From Botryococcus braunii (taxonomy: Eukaryota; Chlorophyta; Trebouxiophyceae), in NCBI GenBank assembly GCA_002005505.1, contig KV908518.1, forward strand, positions 189,465 through 253,464: a stretch of DNA of 64,000 bases, given 5' to 3'. Shown here piece after piece: positions 44,822 through 56,186 of this stretch (positions are counted from its first letter, which is position 1; each line of letters begins with the position of its first letter). Under the pieces are notes generated by a model. It ran no database searches, was not told the DNA's origin, and saw only the letters and a list, made by a program, of their open reading frames with translations. The position numbers were made by a program, and so were the translations under genes.

Positions 44822-47800
44822 TCAAGGGAAGGTGTCGCGCAGCGCCACCTGGTCCCAAATGGGCGGGGCGAGCCCCTGGAGTCTATGATAGGTATTAACC
44901 AGCCCGGGATGGGTCTCGAATGCCTCCTGAGATTCCCATGAGTCCTCTGTGGCCCCATGGCCTGCCCACTTTACAAGGTACTCGAGAAAGGGTGTGCCAT
45001 CCTCAAAATGGTAGGAGTACCCATCCTTGTCGTGCAACAGCCGGTGATCGACTAGTGCATCCACTACCCACTCCAGGTGAGTGGTGCCATCCGCTTTGGT
45101 GATGACTTTTGGGGGGCAGTATCCACGCGACTGCGCCTCCTCACGTGTCCAGTATGGCTTCAAATAGCAGACATTTATGCGGGGGTGGATGTCCAGCCGG
45201 TCCGGAAGATCCAGTGTGACGAAGTTAACGTTGTCGGGCGTGACCGCCATGACCCTGAAGGGTCCCACGTGCCTGGGCTGCAGCTTGCTGAATCTGTTTG
45301 AAGTTAGCGTGGGGGCCGCACGGGTTGAAAGGAGGACATAGTCCCCTTCCTGGTAGATGGCCTCCCTCCTATGCCGGTTGGCATAGGCCGTCTGACGGTC
45401 TTGAGCTGCACGCAAACACTTCCTTGCAAGGGTGATTTTGTCTTGCATTTTTCTCATGAAGAGATCAGCCCTATCCACCTTAGTGCCCTCCATGTGTCCC
45501 ACCGCAAACGGTATATTTGGATCTTGCCCATATGTTAACCTGAAGGGTGTGGAGTTTAGGGAAGTTTGCCAAGAGTTGTTGTAGGCAAATTCCGCCACTG
45601 AAAGGTAATCCTCCCACTCCTTTGGGTTATCCTTGACATAGTGTTTCAGAAAATCTTCCAAGATCCTATTCACCCGTTCCGTTTGACCATCTGACTGAGG
45701 ATGATATGCCGTAGTTCGAGCCGGCTTGCACCCCGTCAGACTTAGAAGTGTGTTCATGAAATTATTCACAAACCGAGGATCTCGGTCCGAAACAATTTCC
45801 TCAGGGAACCCGTGATACTTCCATACTTTATCCCTCATCAGAACAGCAACTTCATAAGCATCTGCATTGGTAGTGGTAGGGGCAAAGTGGGCACATTTGC
45901 TCAACCTGTCAAGCACTACCCATATTGCGTTATGCCCGTGTTTGCTTTTAGGCAGTCCCGTGATGAAATCCATTGAGATGCTTTGCCATTTCCTTGTGGG
46001 GATTTGTAAAGGGTGTAAGAGTCCTGCGGGTAACTGGTTTGAGGCCTTCACCCGCTGGCATGAATCACAATACTTCACATACTCCCGCACATCCTCCGCC
46101 ATTCCCGGCCACCACCAGTCCCGCTTCACTAGAAGGAGGTTCATGCAAAGCTTTTTTTTTTCCTCAGGGAACCCGTGATACTTCCATACTTTATCCCTCA
46201 TCAGAACAGCAACTTCATAAGCATCTGCATTGGTAGTGGTAGGGGCAAAGTGGGCACATTTGCTCAACCTGTCAACCACTACCCATATTGCGTTATGCCC
46301 GTGTTTGCTTTTAGGCAGTCCCGTGATGAAATCCATTGAGATGCTTTGCCATTTCCTTGTGGGGATTTGTAAAGGGTGTAAGAGTCCTGCGGGTAACTGG
46401 TTTGAGGCCTTCACCCGCTGGCATGAATCACAATACTTCACATACTCCCGCACATCCTCCGCCATTCCCGGCCACCACCAGTCCCGCTTCACTAGAAGGA
46501 GGTTCATGCAAAGCTTTCAATATGTCCTGCCGCAGATTCCTAGCAACTGGACCTTCCTTATCCCGGACTTCATAAAATGCAGGCACATATTTTCTTCCCT
46601 CCCTTCCAAATTCCCAAACCCCGTCCGTAAAGTGAACTTTTCTCCTATTTGCCCTTGTTCCCAACCACGAATCATGTGCGTAAGCACCCTTCAACAATTC
46701 CAAGAAGGTGTCACACCCGTCAGACCCGAGGGTGATGGAGCCCGAGCGGGCCCTCCCGTCCCCATCCATCGAGGTTGCATTGATCCCCTTCCCGGGGTTG
46801 GGCTCCGTGGAGACGTTGCGCTGCTGTTGTCCCTGGAGCTGTCCCTGGAGGACTGGGTTCCTGGACAACGCATCCGCAACGTTAGTCTTTCCAGGCTCCC
46901 AAACCCAAAGAATGTTGAACTCCTGCAACTTCTCAGCCCACCGTGCCCTCCGAGGGCTTAAACCAACCTGTTGCTGAAGAAAAGTGTTACACTTATGGTC
47001 TGTGGTGACAGTGACTTGTTTCCCTAGGACATAACATCTCCATTCAGTCAAGGCATACACTACAGCAAGTAACTCCCTCTCAGTTGCAGAATAGTTCCTT
47101 TCTGCACTATTGAGCTTCTTACTGTAATAAGCAATGACTCGACCTTCCTGCAATAGTACAGCGCCAACCCCAAAATCACTCGCATCACAAATTACCTGGA
47201 AGGGTTTACGAAGGTCTGGCAGTGATAGTATGGGTGCATGTATTAATGCATCCTTGAGAGCCGCAAGGGCCTCATCTTGCTCCTTTCCCCAAGTCCAAGA
47301 ACTTTTGCTACTGGACAGTTTAGTCAAAGGAGCAGCAAGTGAGCTGAACCCCTGAATAAATTTTCGAAAATAATTTGCAAGCCCCAAAAATCTACGCACG
47401 TCGGTGACGTTTTGGGGTGTGGGCCAATCCTTGACTACCTCCACCTTTTGGGGGTCCACTTTCAGTCCATCCTTGCCAATGATATGCCCGAGGTATTTGA
47501 GTTCTGAGCATAAGAATTCACATTTGGCAAGTTTTGCAAACAATTCCTTTTCCCGAAGGCGTTGGAACACCTTCCGAAGATGAGCATAATGCTCCTCTTC
47601 ATCCCGACTGAAAATTAGAACATCGTCAAGGTACACTACCACAAACCCTTCCCTTATGAAATCATGAAAGATTTCATTCATTAGGCGTTGAAAGGTAGCG
47701 GGGGCGTTGGTGAGTCCAAAAGGAAGCACTAAGAACTCATACAGCCCAAAGGGTGTACGAAACGCTGTTTTAGGAATGTCTTCCTCCTTTAGCCTTACTT

Positions 47801-49244
47801 GATGATAACCACTGAGGAGGTCCAGACTAGAGAAAATCTTAGCACCTTTAAGTTTATCAAGCAAGTCGTCTATGCGAGGGAGAGGGTACCTATCATGAAT
47901 GGTGATTTTATTTAATGCCCTGTAGTCTATAACCATTCGGTATGTGCCCTCCTTCTTCCTCACAAACAAGACCGGTGAAGCATATGGTGAACATGAGGGG
48001 CGTATGTGTCCCTTAGAAAGTAGTTCATCCACAGTTCGCTCACATTCCTCAGTTTCTTCCACGGACAAGCGGTAAGCAGGACGGTTTGGAGGAGTTATTC
48101 CTTCCTGCACATTAATAGTGTGATAGACTTGTCGGTGTGGGGGTAGTCCTGGTAGCCCATTTGGAAAAATGTCCTTGTACTCCCGGAGCAAGTGTGCTAG
48201 CCGCTCAGGCTTTTTAGCACAAATTTCCTCTAGAGGGTCCGAAGGCTTACCCGTGGTGACCTCGGATTCTCCCTCTTCCTCTTCCTTTTCCTCTTCCCTT
48301 TCCTCTTCCTCTTCCACTTCCTTCTCCACTTCTAGGCAACTCTCCATATCCGGGGCCGTGCCCGAGGTATCCCCCGGCGCAGAGTTGTGTAAGGAAGTCC
48401 CGGATGACTCCGTCGAGGGGTCGTCCATATCCACCAAAGGTGGCATCTCTTCCTGTTCATCCCAACCAACATGTTCATCCTTGGCCATGACATTGAACAA
48501 GCAGGTTTTCCAATGATCCCGTTTCCCTTTCCTGGTATTTCCTAATTTGATTCCCCATCCCAACTTCTTTCCCAAGCCTTTGCCATGTTTGTTTAACAAG
48601 ACCCATTTGTTATTGTGTCTAATATGAGCCTTGCCAGCTCTCACATTAACATTAGCATGTCGTGGTGCTAGCCAATCCTGTCCCAAAATAATGTCAATTC
48701 CTTCCATTATTGAGTCACACAAAAGAAAGGAGTGTCTCGTAATGATAGATGGAGCAAACCGGACACTCAAATCCACTTTCCCATTTGTGTGTGTTACTGT
48801 CCCATCAGCAAGTGTGACGGGTGAAGTCCTCTTGTTATACCTCAAACCTTGCAAAACTTTTTCCTGGACAAAAGAGTGTGTGGCCCCGGTGTCCATTAAA
48901 GCTTTACATTGTTGTCCCCTTGCCATGACAGGAAATGTGAGGTTAAGAGGTGCAGCACTTGACGTTGAACCCAACTGACAAGATGCTTTGGGTGCTGCAT
49001 AAGCTAAAACAAAGGAAAAAGGAAATGTACATTGCTGTCCTTGAAAAGAAAAGCATTCCCCTTTTGAGCCCCTAGCAAGAATTTTCAGGTTTGCGCGAGA
49101 GCGTAACCGCAAAAAGAAACTCCTACTTTTCCACACCTTCTGGCCTATCACAAAGCATGCACTGACTTGTGGATTTTCTTTTCGTTCAGCAAGAAAAGAT
49201 TCAATACAAGTCTCAGCTTTGTGTTTGCCAGGAACAATCAGAGG
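44822..49244 (-). pseudogene. Pol of element E, truncated and rearranged
   Basis: Nearly identical to pol of A. The first frame (to 46428) has the protease (DTGATHSFV), acidic linker, reverse transcriptase (YLDDVLIF) and RNase H. It loses homology in the integrase finger, where 35 bp (as at A 4490-4524) are missing between two AGA triplets, which shifts the frame. A second frame (44822-46507) holds integrase and chromodomain but repeats 121 codons around the finger and the first catalytic Asp. The N-terminal 20 or so codons are lost at the border with F. Confidence 0.9.
45796..46517 (-). repeat. 363-bp tandem duplication inside pol of E
   Basis: Two copies (about 45796-46158 and 46159-46517) of integrase-coding DNA with a run of ten T at the junction (46152-46161). 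Both copies carry the 35-bp deletion, so the deletion came first. The period is a multiple of three and the local frame stays open across both copies. Confidence 0.9.
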
Positions 49245-49694
49245 TGTAGTGAGGTGCCGCGTCAGCGCGACGCGTCTCACGTAGGATGTGCGCGTAGTTC
49301 ATGTTTCTTCGTGCCCTTTGGGATACGAGTAGATCTCGTTGTCCTTGTGTGTAGGAAAATGACTGTAATATCCTAGTGGGTCTCCTCTCGTCATCCATAT
49401 CGCTATGCTCGCGAGAGCATCTCGTAGAGGGACGACGTAGCCGGATCCGCGCATAGGTGGACTAGGAACTCGGGTGGTTATCATTGTCTTTGGGTTTGCT
49501 GCTACGAGTGAGACATCTAGCATTCTCTACATTGTTCATTATATATTGTTCTTTGGAGACTCGGACGACCTGCGTGAGGAGGGCTGCGAACTTGTAACGG
49601 ATTGGAACTTCGATTCCTACGTTCGGTGTCACCCTTGCCTGAAACCCTTGCTTAGCTTATCATAAATCTTAGTTACACGTCTCACTTCGTTAAA
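49245..49694 (+). repeat. 5' LTR of element F
   Basis: Starts TGTAGTGAGGTGCCGCG and ends near GTTAAA before the primer-binding site; about 450 bp. It resembles the LTR of B at both ends. Confidence 0.8.
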
Positions 49695-49695
49695 T

Positions 49696-49708
49696 TGGTA
49701 TCGGCGAG
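49696..49708 (+). promoter_or_regulatory. Primer-binding site of element F
   Basis: TGGTATCGGCGAG, one base after the LTR, as in B. Confidence 0.85.
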
Positions 49709-49773
49709 GCGGTTAGAGCCTCGAACCGAAGGGAGACGTAGGGAAGGTTGTAATTGCATTGTTCCATTGCAAC

Positions 49774-50982
49774 ATGATGGCGGTTAAACGGAAAGGAAAC
49801 AAGTACTCCGGTCTCCCCCTTAAAGAGAAAGAAATTTTGGAAGGTTTGGAAAAGGAAGGTATTGAAGTCGATGATCTTTTGGAAGAGTCCGAAACGGAAT
49901 TGCATCTGGCCCCATCGCCCAAACCGACCACACCCAAAACGAAACCCAAACCCACTCCTTTGAAGACACCCTTGAAGAAAAATAAGACTAAATCCCTAAT
50001 TCTACGGTTATTGAAGCGGATTGAGGCCTTGGAGGGAGAACGAGAATCCACGCGGACGTCATCCACCACTAACGTCGTGCGTGTGCCTACACCAGCCATG
50101 TTTACAGGAAAAAGAGGAAGCTTCCAATTCTTTGCTAGTAAGGTGGAATCATATGTGAACATTTCAAATGTGTCAAGGGACAAGTGGGTGGCAGTCGCGC
50201 TGCAATGTATGGAGGAGCGACCTACAAAGGTTTGGGGGACATACCTCAAAAGGAAGGAAAGGGAAGGAGGTCAAACAGAGCCAACATGGGAAGACTTTAA
50301 AAATTTTATGGGAAATCGATACGACTCTACAGATTTGGTTATGGCTGCCCGGCAAAAATTAGACCATGTTTATCAAGGGCAAGAAAGCGTTGAAAGATAC
50401 ATAGAAAGGTTTATTTCCTTGTTGAGTGATGTAGAAACCGAATATGACATCTGCGAAAATGATAAAATATATATGTTCCTCAAAGGCCTGAATGCTCCTA
50501 TTAGAGTTGCTTGCACAGTTAACCCTCAAACTGGTGTCAGGTTCACAAGCCTCGACTCAATGTGCACTTATGTGGTGCAATATGAAAGCAACTTAAAATC
50601 AGGGGGGATGCTGAGGGGACAGGAAGGAAGGAAGGTTCTCAACGTTGTGAAGAGGACTCCAACAAGCACGCCGGCATACTTTCCGGGATTCACCCAGGGG
50701 CCTGTGCTTGGAGCCGTCGGACACAACGTTGGTGGGAAGTTAGATTCTCGGACAAGCGTCCCCTCCGAGCGCCAGTGTTATTTCTGCAAAAACTTTGGTC
50801 ACGAGCAATGGCAATGTCAGGCCAAGCGGGACTACTTGCAAAGGAAGAGCAGGCGCGACAGTCAATTGCCCCCACCTCCTCCTTTCCCCTCTAATCAAGC
50901 TCGAGGTGGGCAGTGGAAGGGCCGTGGTGGCCGGGGAGCACATTGGAAGGGGAAAGGGCCGGGGCATAATCCTCAAAAGTAA
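49774..50982 (+). CDS. Gag of element F
   Basis: ATG at 49774 (a second one at 49777 in another frame). About 402 codons: Pro/Lys-rich N-terminus, capsid-like domain (GKRGSFQFFASKV, ERPTKVWGTYL, ERYIERFISLLSDV), CCHC zinc knuckle (CYFCKNFGHEQWQC), basic Gly-rich tail. The stop is followed by the pol ATG 11 nt later in a different frame. No defect is seen. Confidence 0.9.
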   Translation: MMAVKRKGNKYSGLPLKEKEILEGLEKEGIEVDDLLEESETELHLAPSPKPTTPKTKPKPTPLKTPLKKNKTKSLILRLLKRIEALEGERESTRTSSTTNVVRVPTPAMFTGKRGSFQFFASKVESYVNISNVSRDKWVAVALQCMEERPTKVWGTYLKRKEREGGQTEPTWEDFKNFMGNRYDSTDLVMAARQKLDHVYQGQESVERYIERFISLLSDVETEYDICENDKIYMFLKGLNAPIRVACTVNPQTGVRFTSLDSMCTYVVQYESNLKSGGMLRGQEGRKVLNVVKRTPTSTPAYFPGFTQGPVLGAVGHNVGGKLDSRTSVPSERQCYFCKNFGHEQWQCQAKRDYLQRKSRRDSQLPPPPPFPSNQARGGQWKGRGGRGAHWKGKGPGHNPQK

Positions 50983-50993
50983 ATTCTGAAGCC

Positions 50994-53900
50994 ATGGATG
51001 CCACTTGCTTGCATGTTTTGCACTCTCTTGTGGCCTCCAATTTGGGAAAGGAAGGGGTGAACCTTGTGGTGCCAAATGTTAGGAAGGCTGAATCTGAGAT
51101 TTCCAAGTTTTTATGGGAACAAAGGTGCAACCCGTCCCTCACTTGTTGTTTCATTGTGGGAAGGAAAACTTGGAAAAGTAAGAGTCTCTATGCTCACCGT
51201 ATGCAAGGAAGGATTGTGGAAGTGTGTTCAGGAAGGAAGGGACAGGCGGTGGACATGAATGGTCAAACTAGTGTATACCCATTCTCTTTTGTATGTTGTG
51301 TGGTTCCCCCAAGACCCACACTCACCATGGGAAGTGTTACTACTGACTCTCCGCTAGCTATGACCTTTCCGGCGAATGTTAAGGGGAAAATCCTTTCAGT
51401 GTTGTTTGATAGTGGGGCATCTCATTCGTTTATTAAAAGTGATACTTTGCAAGGGCTAGGGGTGCGATACAAACCCGCATGCATATCCGTGACTCTTGCT
51501 GATGGAAGTGTGTCCGATACGAAAGGAACGGTAGATGTGTCGTTTACATTCAAGCCTGGTATAACCTCCCGTCACAACTTCATTGTAAGCCCTGCCATGA
51601 TTGATGGGGTAGACATGATTTTGGGGCAGGACTGGATGGAAGAAAGAGGAGTCTCAATTGATTTTTGTGTGAAGGCTGCTCAATTTAAACATCATGGGAA
51701 GTGGGTCACCCTAAAACACGCAAATTCATCGTTGCCACTGGGGCCAAAACTTGTTTGGGGTTTACAAGCACAAGAGAGGAAGGAAGGAAGGAAGGATAGG
51801 AATGGAAAAGGATGGAAGGGTCAAGATGTTTGGAAGGTTTGTTTGTATACTGTGCTTGTGAATGAGCAGGCTGAACTGGTGGACATCACCGGGGAGGACG
51901 CCTCAAGTGAGGCCGACCTGGCGGACACCGACAAATCTATGGACGACACCCCCGTCGTCACAAAACCCCCCAGTAGTACCGGTATGACTTTCACTCATCA
52001 AATAAATGACATGTTGGAAGGCAAGCCACAGGCCCTGAAAGACTTGTTACTTGCAAATGAGGACTTGTTTGCAAAACAACTCCCGGGGTTACCCCCGGAG
52101 CGGGAAGTGTTTCACACAATAAATTTGGAAGAAGGACATCGGCCCCCCAATAGGCCCGCGTACCGTCTTGCTCCAAGTGAGCTTGCGGAATGCGAAAAAA
52201 CGGTTGATGAGTTGTTAAAATTGGGATTGATCAGGCCAAGTTGCTCACCATTTGCATCACCTGTTTTGTTTGTTAGAAAGAAGGATGGCGGTTTGCGTAT
52301 GGTAATAGACTACCGTCCCCTGAATAAAATTACCATCTCGGATAGGTACCCTCTCCCCAGAATTGACGATCTGTTGGATAGACTTAAGGGAGCCAAGGTG
52401 TTTTCGAGCTTGGACTTGTTGTCTGGGTACCATCAAGTGCGACTTCGCACGGAGGATGTGCCTAAAACTGCCTTCAGGACCCCTTTTGGCTTGTACGAAT
52501 TTCTTGTACTTCCCTTTGGTTTGACCAACGCGCCCGCGACATTTCAAAGGCTTATGAATGAGGTTTTTCACGACTTTATAAGGGAAGGCTTTGTGGTTGT
52601 ATACTTGGATGATGTGCTCATTTATAGCAAAACGGAAGAGGAACACCTTCTGCAGTTGGACAGAGTTTTCACCCGTCTACGCGAACATCAACTCCTGGCA
52701 AAACTTGTCAAATGCTCTTTCTTTGAGAAACAATTGAAATACTTGGGACACATCATTGGGGAAAATGGGTTGGAAGTGGATATGGATAAAGTCAAGGTGG
52801 TGCAGGAGTGGCCTACGCCCACAAACGTAACGGAAGTTAGGAGGTTTCTTGGGTTGTCAAATTACTTTCGAAAGTTTATTCAGAACTACAGTATCCTGGC
52901 AACCCCATTGACAGCTCTCTCTGGGGCAAAAGCACCTTGGAAGTGGGGACAGGAACAACAGGAAGCATTTGACAACATAAAGGAAGCTTTGGTAAGTGCC
53001 CCTATCTTAACACTCCCGGACGTACGTCGGCCATTTAAGGTAGTGTGCGATGCATGCGATTACGGCGTGGGAGCTGTGCTATTTCAAGATGGGAAGGTTT
53101 GTGCGTATTTCAGTAAAAAGTTGGGAGCAAGCGAGAGGAACTACAGTGCCACGGAACGGGAGTTATTGGCTGTAGTGTATGCTCTCACGGAATGGAGATG
53201 TTATTTGTTAGGTAAGCCAGTAACGGTGGTGACGGATCACAAGTGCAACACCTTCTTGGGTCAACAGGTGGGGCTTAGTCCTCGGAGGGCTCGGTGGGCC
53301 GAGCGCCTGCAGGAGTTTGAGATTGAATGGGTATGGGAACCGGGCAAGACCAACATTGCGGATCCGCTCTCCAGGTGTCACTTCACTCAACACCCTGGAC
53401 CTGGGGGGAGGGACAATGGGGCTGCTGTGGCCGGGGCTGCCCTCCGGCGCAAGCGTCGGCGCACCAGTCCGGACTCCCTCACCCCCTCCAGCCGGGATGT
53501 CGAGGGTACCCTCACAGCTCGGGTCCGCAAGGTCCCCAAGGTCACGCTCCCGGGGCCCGCTCACGAGACCCCAAGCTCCCTCGGCACGATGGAGCAAATC
53601 GGGTTGGCCAGCCCGAGTGAGCTTACCCGCGAGACCGATGGGTACGAATCCCTACTTGGCAAACTTGAGAAGGCTTACACATACGATCCGTGGTTGGCAG
53701 TGCGTGCGAATAGAAGGAAGGTTAGTCTAAAGGGAGGCTTTTGGGAGAGGAATGGACGGAAATATGTTCCTGCATTGTTTGAGGAAAGGAAAGATGGGGA
53801 ACTTGTCGTGGAGAACCTACGACGTGGAATTTTGGAAGCTTTACATGATCCACCTCATGTTGGTCACCCTGGAGTAACTCGCATGTACGAGCTTGTAACA

Positions 53901-55127
53901 AGGGAATGGTATTGGCCGGGAATGTATGAGGATGTCAAAGCCTATGTTGCTCATTGTGACTCTTGTCAACGAGTCAAGGCTCGGAATACTTTGCCTGCTG
54001 GTCTTCTTCACCCCTTACAAATACCGGCAAGGAAGTGGCAAAGTGTGTCTATGGACTTTATTACTAACCTCCCAAAGACCCCAAGTGGACATGATGCGAT
54101 TTGGGTTGTTGTGGATAGGCTTAGCAAGTGTGCTCATTTTGCTGCTACAACCATGAATGCTGATGCTTATACTGTAGCACAATTGCTAAGGACACGGGTG
54201 TGGATGTATCATGGGTATCCGGAGGAAATTGTTTCTGATCGGGATCCCCGCTTTGTGAGTAAGTTTATGAAGGCATTACATGAACTTACGGGATGTCGAC
54301 CTGCCCTTTCAACTGCTTTCCATCCTCAAACGGATGGTCAAACCGAAAGGACAAACCGCATCTTGGGAGATTATCTGAAACACTATGTGGCGGATCATGG
54401 GAAGGACTGGGATAGTTACTTGCCTGAAGCAGAATTCGCATATAACAACGCATGGCAAACCTCAATAAACACCACACCCTTTCGGCTCACGTATGGCCAA
54501 GATCCAAACGTGCCGTTTGCGAATGGCCACTTGGGCAAAACTGGAATTGGGAATGCGGATGACTTTGTGCGGAAGATGGGCTCAGACATCCGACGGGCAC
54601 AAAAGTTTTTGGCTGCAGCCCAAGACCGTCAGGCCGCCTATGCGAATAGGCGCCGTAGCAATGTCACCTTCGCCACCGGTGACTTCGTGCTGGTGGACCG
54701 GGACTTCTTTGCAGTGCACCGCAAACTTCCACACAAGTTTGCGCCTCGCCGCGTGGGGCCCTTCAAGGTCCTTGACTCTCCCGGTCCCAATGCTTACCGT
54801 CTGGACTTCCCCGACGGCTACGACCACTACCACCCCGTAGTCAATGTGAATTTCCTCACCCTCTACCGCACTGCAGAGGGCGCCCGCGTGCGCACGCCGC
54901 CGCCACCCCCGCACCTCGTCAACAATCACATTGAGTATGAGGTTGAGACCATTCTGGATCACAAGCCGCGCACCGATGACCGCGGCCGTGCTCTGTACGA
55001 CCCGGACGGGTCCCCTCATCTGCAATATCTCGTCCGCTGGAAGGGCCACGATCCCAGCGAGGTGTGGAGGATGCCCAAGTTTGGGCGTGGCCCGTCTGTT
55101 CTATCCGTGTCTCATATTGCTCGGTGA
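50994..55127 (+). CDS. Pol of element F with hybrid C-terminus
   Basis: 1377 codons. Protease [11 protein letters not shown] near residue 140; reverse transcriptase YLDDVLIYS; RNase H CDACDYG and ATERELLAV; integrase finger (HDPPHVGH ... CDSC) and DDE core (SMDFITN, SDRDPRF, QTERTNR); GPF motif; then a chromodomain start (QYLVRWKGHDPSE). From about codon 1357 (55064) the frame enters sequence that also precedes the second LTR of G (57190), so the chromodomain is cut short and replaced by about 20 unrelated residues. Enzymatic parts look intact; chromatin targeting is probably lost. Confidence 0.88.
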   Translation: MDATCLHVLHSLVASNLGKEGVNLVVPNVRKAESEISKFLWEQRCNPSLTCCFIVGRKTWKSKSLYAHRMQGRIVEVCSGRKGQAVDMNGQTSVYPFSFVCCVVPPRPTLTMGSVTTDSPLAMTFPANVKGKILSVLFDSGASHSFIKSDTLQGLGVRYKPACISVTLADGSVSDTKGTVDVSFTFKPGITSRHNFIVSPAMIDGVDMILGQDWMEERGVSIDFCVKAAQFKHHGKWVTLKHANSSLPLGPKLVWGLQAQERKEGRKDRNGKGWKGQDVWKVCLYTVLVNEQAELVDITGEDASSEADLADTDKSMDDTPVVTKPPSSTGMTFTHQINDMLEGKPQALKDLLLANEDLFAKQLPGLPPEREVFHTINLEEGHRPPNRPAYRLAPSELAECEKTVDELLKLGLIRPSCSPFASPVLFVRKKDGGLRMVIDYRPLNKITISDRYPLPRIDDLLDRLKGAKVFSSLDLLSGYHQVRLRTEDVPKTAFRTPFGLYEFLVLPFGLTNAPATFQRLMNEVFHDFIREGFVVVYLDDVLIYSKTEEEHLLQLDRVFTRLREHQLLAKLVKCSFFEKQLKYLGHIIGENGLEVDMDKVKVVQEWPTPTNVTEVRRFLGLSNYFRKFIQNYSILATPLTALSGAKAPWKWGQEQQEAFDNIKEALVSAPILTLPDVRRPFKVVCDACDYGVGAVLFQDGKVCAYFSKKLGASERNYSATERELLAVVYALTEWRCYLLGKPVTVVTDHKCNTFLGQQVGLSPRRARWAERLQEFEIEWVWEPGKTNIADPLSRCHFTQHPGPGGRDNGAAVAGAALRRKRRRTSPDSLTPSSRDVEGTLTARVRKVPKVTLPGPAHETPSSLGTMEQIGLASPSELTRETDGYESLLGKLEKAYTYDPWLAVRANRRKVSLKGGFWERNGRKYVPALFEERKDGELVVENLRRGILEALHDPPHVGHPGVTRMYELVTREWYWPGMYEDVKAYVAHCDSCQRVKARNTLPAGLLHPLQIPARKWQSVSMDFITNLPKTPSGHDAIWVVVDRLSKCAHFAATTMNADAYTVAQLLRTRVWMYHGYPEEIVSDRDPRFVSKFMKALHELTGCRPALSTAFHPQTDGQTERTNRILGDYLKHYVADHGKDWDSYLPEAEFAYNNAWQTSINTTPFRLTYGQDPNVPFANGHLGKTGIGNADDFVRKMGSDIRRAQKFLAAAQDRQAAYANRRRSNVTFATGDFVLVDRDFFAVHRKLPHKFAPRRVGPFKVLDSPGPNAYRLDFPDGYDHYHPVVNVNFLTLYRTAEGARVRTPPPPPHLVNNHIEYEVETILDHKPRTDDRGRALYDPDGSPHLQYLVRWKGHDPSEVWRMPKFGRGPSVLSVSHIAR

Positions 55128-55157
55128 GCGAGGACGCTCACAATAAGGGGGGGAGGA

Positions 55158-55361
55158 TGTAATAGGTGTTTTGGTCCCTAGCGGTTTGGTAGCGCGTGTA
55201 CGCGTTGTAGGTGTCTCGAATGTGCCCCTAATGTCGCGAGCATAAGGAACGAAAAGAAGACACAAGAGAGGATAGAGCATGAGGTGGATGCCGTCTGTTT
55301 GTAACAGACTATTATTGCTATTTCTTGGTCTCCGTGCCATTGTGTGATTTTCCCTGTTACA
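55158..55361 (+). repeat. First LTR of element G
   Basis: 204 bp, TGTAATAGG...CCTGTTACA. Preceded by the purine tract AATAAGGGGGGGAGGA (55143-55157 region), followed after 4 nt by the primer-binding site TGGTATCGGCGA (55366). Confidence 0.85.
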
Positions 55362-55442
55362 TTTCTGGTATCGGCGACTGGTTGCCGATCGTCGGATTGT
55401 AGTCGACCTTTGTGCGTTTTGTTTTGTCTTTCCGTTTCAATC

Positions 55443-56186
55443 ATGGGTAAACTTCGTATTTTTGAGCCTTCGTTGATGACTTTTCACCATTGGGTTGGGG
55501 TTGCTGAGTCGTATTTCACGCTCAACAAAACCGCGGAGGAAAACAAGGTTCATACGGCGGTTCAGCGGCTTAGTGCCGGGCCGACCAAAGCATGGTTATC
55601 TTTTGCAATGTCTATGGAACCTGCAGACCGAGTTTCGTGGCCTCATTTTAAGCGAACCATGGCAATGGTGTACGACTCCGCTGATCATGCACGCACTGCA
55701 CGGCATAAGCTAGATTCTGCGTCAATGGCGGGTACCCTTGAGGAGTACACGCAGGAATTCATGTCTTTGGTAGGGGATGTTTCGACGGAGTACACTATCT
55801 CGGCTCAAGACCAGGTCCACCTCTTCAAAAAGGGGCTGGCCCCCTACCTGAAGAGTGCAGTCACCCTTAACCCGGCCACAGGAGAAGACTTTCAGAATTT
55901 GGCAGCTCTTCTTCAGTATACAGCTCGGTATGACGCAGGGGTATCAGCTGAAGTGAAGACACAGCACATTGCAGACAAGAAAAATGTAGAGACGCTTGTC
56001 GTGACGCCTCCCGTCGTCGATGTGTCAGATTTAGCAGTGGCAGCGGTAAACTTCAAGCGCCGAGCAGACACAGAGCTACCTTATGTGCTGCGTTGTCATA
56101 AGTGTACTGGCTTTGGGCATAAGCAGAGTGTCTGCCCCTCAAAAGATTACTTTGATCAGACTGGCCTCAAGAAGAAGCGTTGGTAA
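55443..56186 (+). CDS. Gag of element G (first unit)
   Basis: 247 codons from ATG at 55443. A capsid-like region (FHHWVGVAESYF, AGPTKAWLSF, LEEYTQEFMSLVGDV) is followed by a CCHC zinc knuckle (CHKCTGFGHKQSVC) and a short basic tail. It is shorter than the Gag of the other families. No protease or polymerase follows. The stop is followed within a few bases by GTAAGT, a good 5' splice-site match. Confidence 0.85.
   Translation: MGKLRIFEPSLMTFHHWVGVAESYFTLNKTAEENKVHTAVQRLSAGPTKAWLSFAMSMEPADRVSWPHFKRTMAMVYDSADHARTARHKLDSASMAGTLEEYTQEFMSLVGDVSTEYTISAQDQVHLFKKGLAPYLKSAVTLNPATGEDFQNLAALLQYTARYDAGVSAEVKTQHIADKKNVETLVVTPPVVDVSDLAVAAVNFKRRADTELPYVLRCHKCTGFGHKQSVCPSKDYFDQTGLKKKRW

Larger units (their letters stand above)
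43416..49244 (-). mobile_element. Element E: truncated copy of the element A family
   Basis: Minus strand. The 3' LTR (43416-43894, TGTCGTAG...CATTACA), polypurine tract (43895-43907), 3' region and most of pol are present. Gag, the primer-binding site and the 5' LTR are missing because element F starts at 49245 inside the pol N-terminus. It sits in pol of element D, with left flank TTCCA. Pol carries a 35-bp deletion and a tandem duplication. Confidence 0.9.
49245..55063 (+). mobile_element. Element F: Ty3/gypsy element of the B family with foreign 3' end
   Basis: 5' LTR 49245-49694, primer-binding site, gag and pol on the plus strand. Its 3' LTR of the same type is absent: inside the chromodomain the sequence switches at 55064 to the 3' end and LTR of element G. 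It interrupts element E. Gag and pol are open, and F is the best-preserved B-family copy here. Confidence 0.88.
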
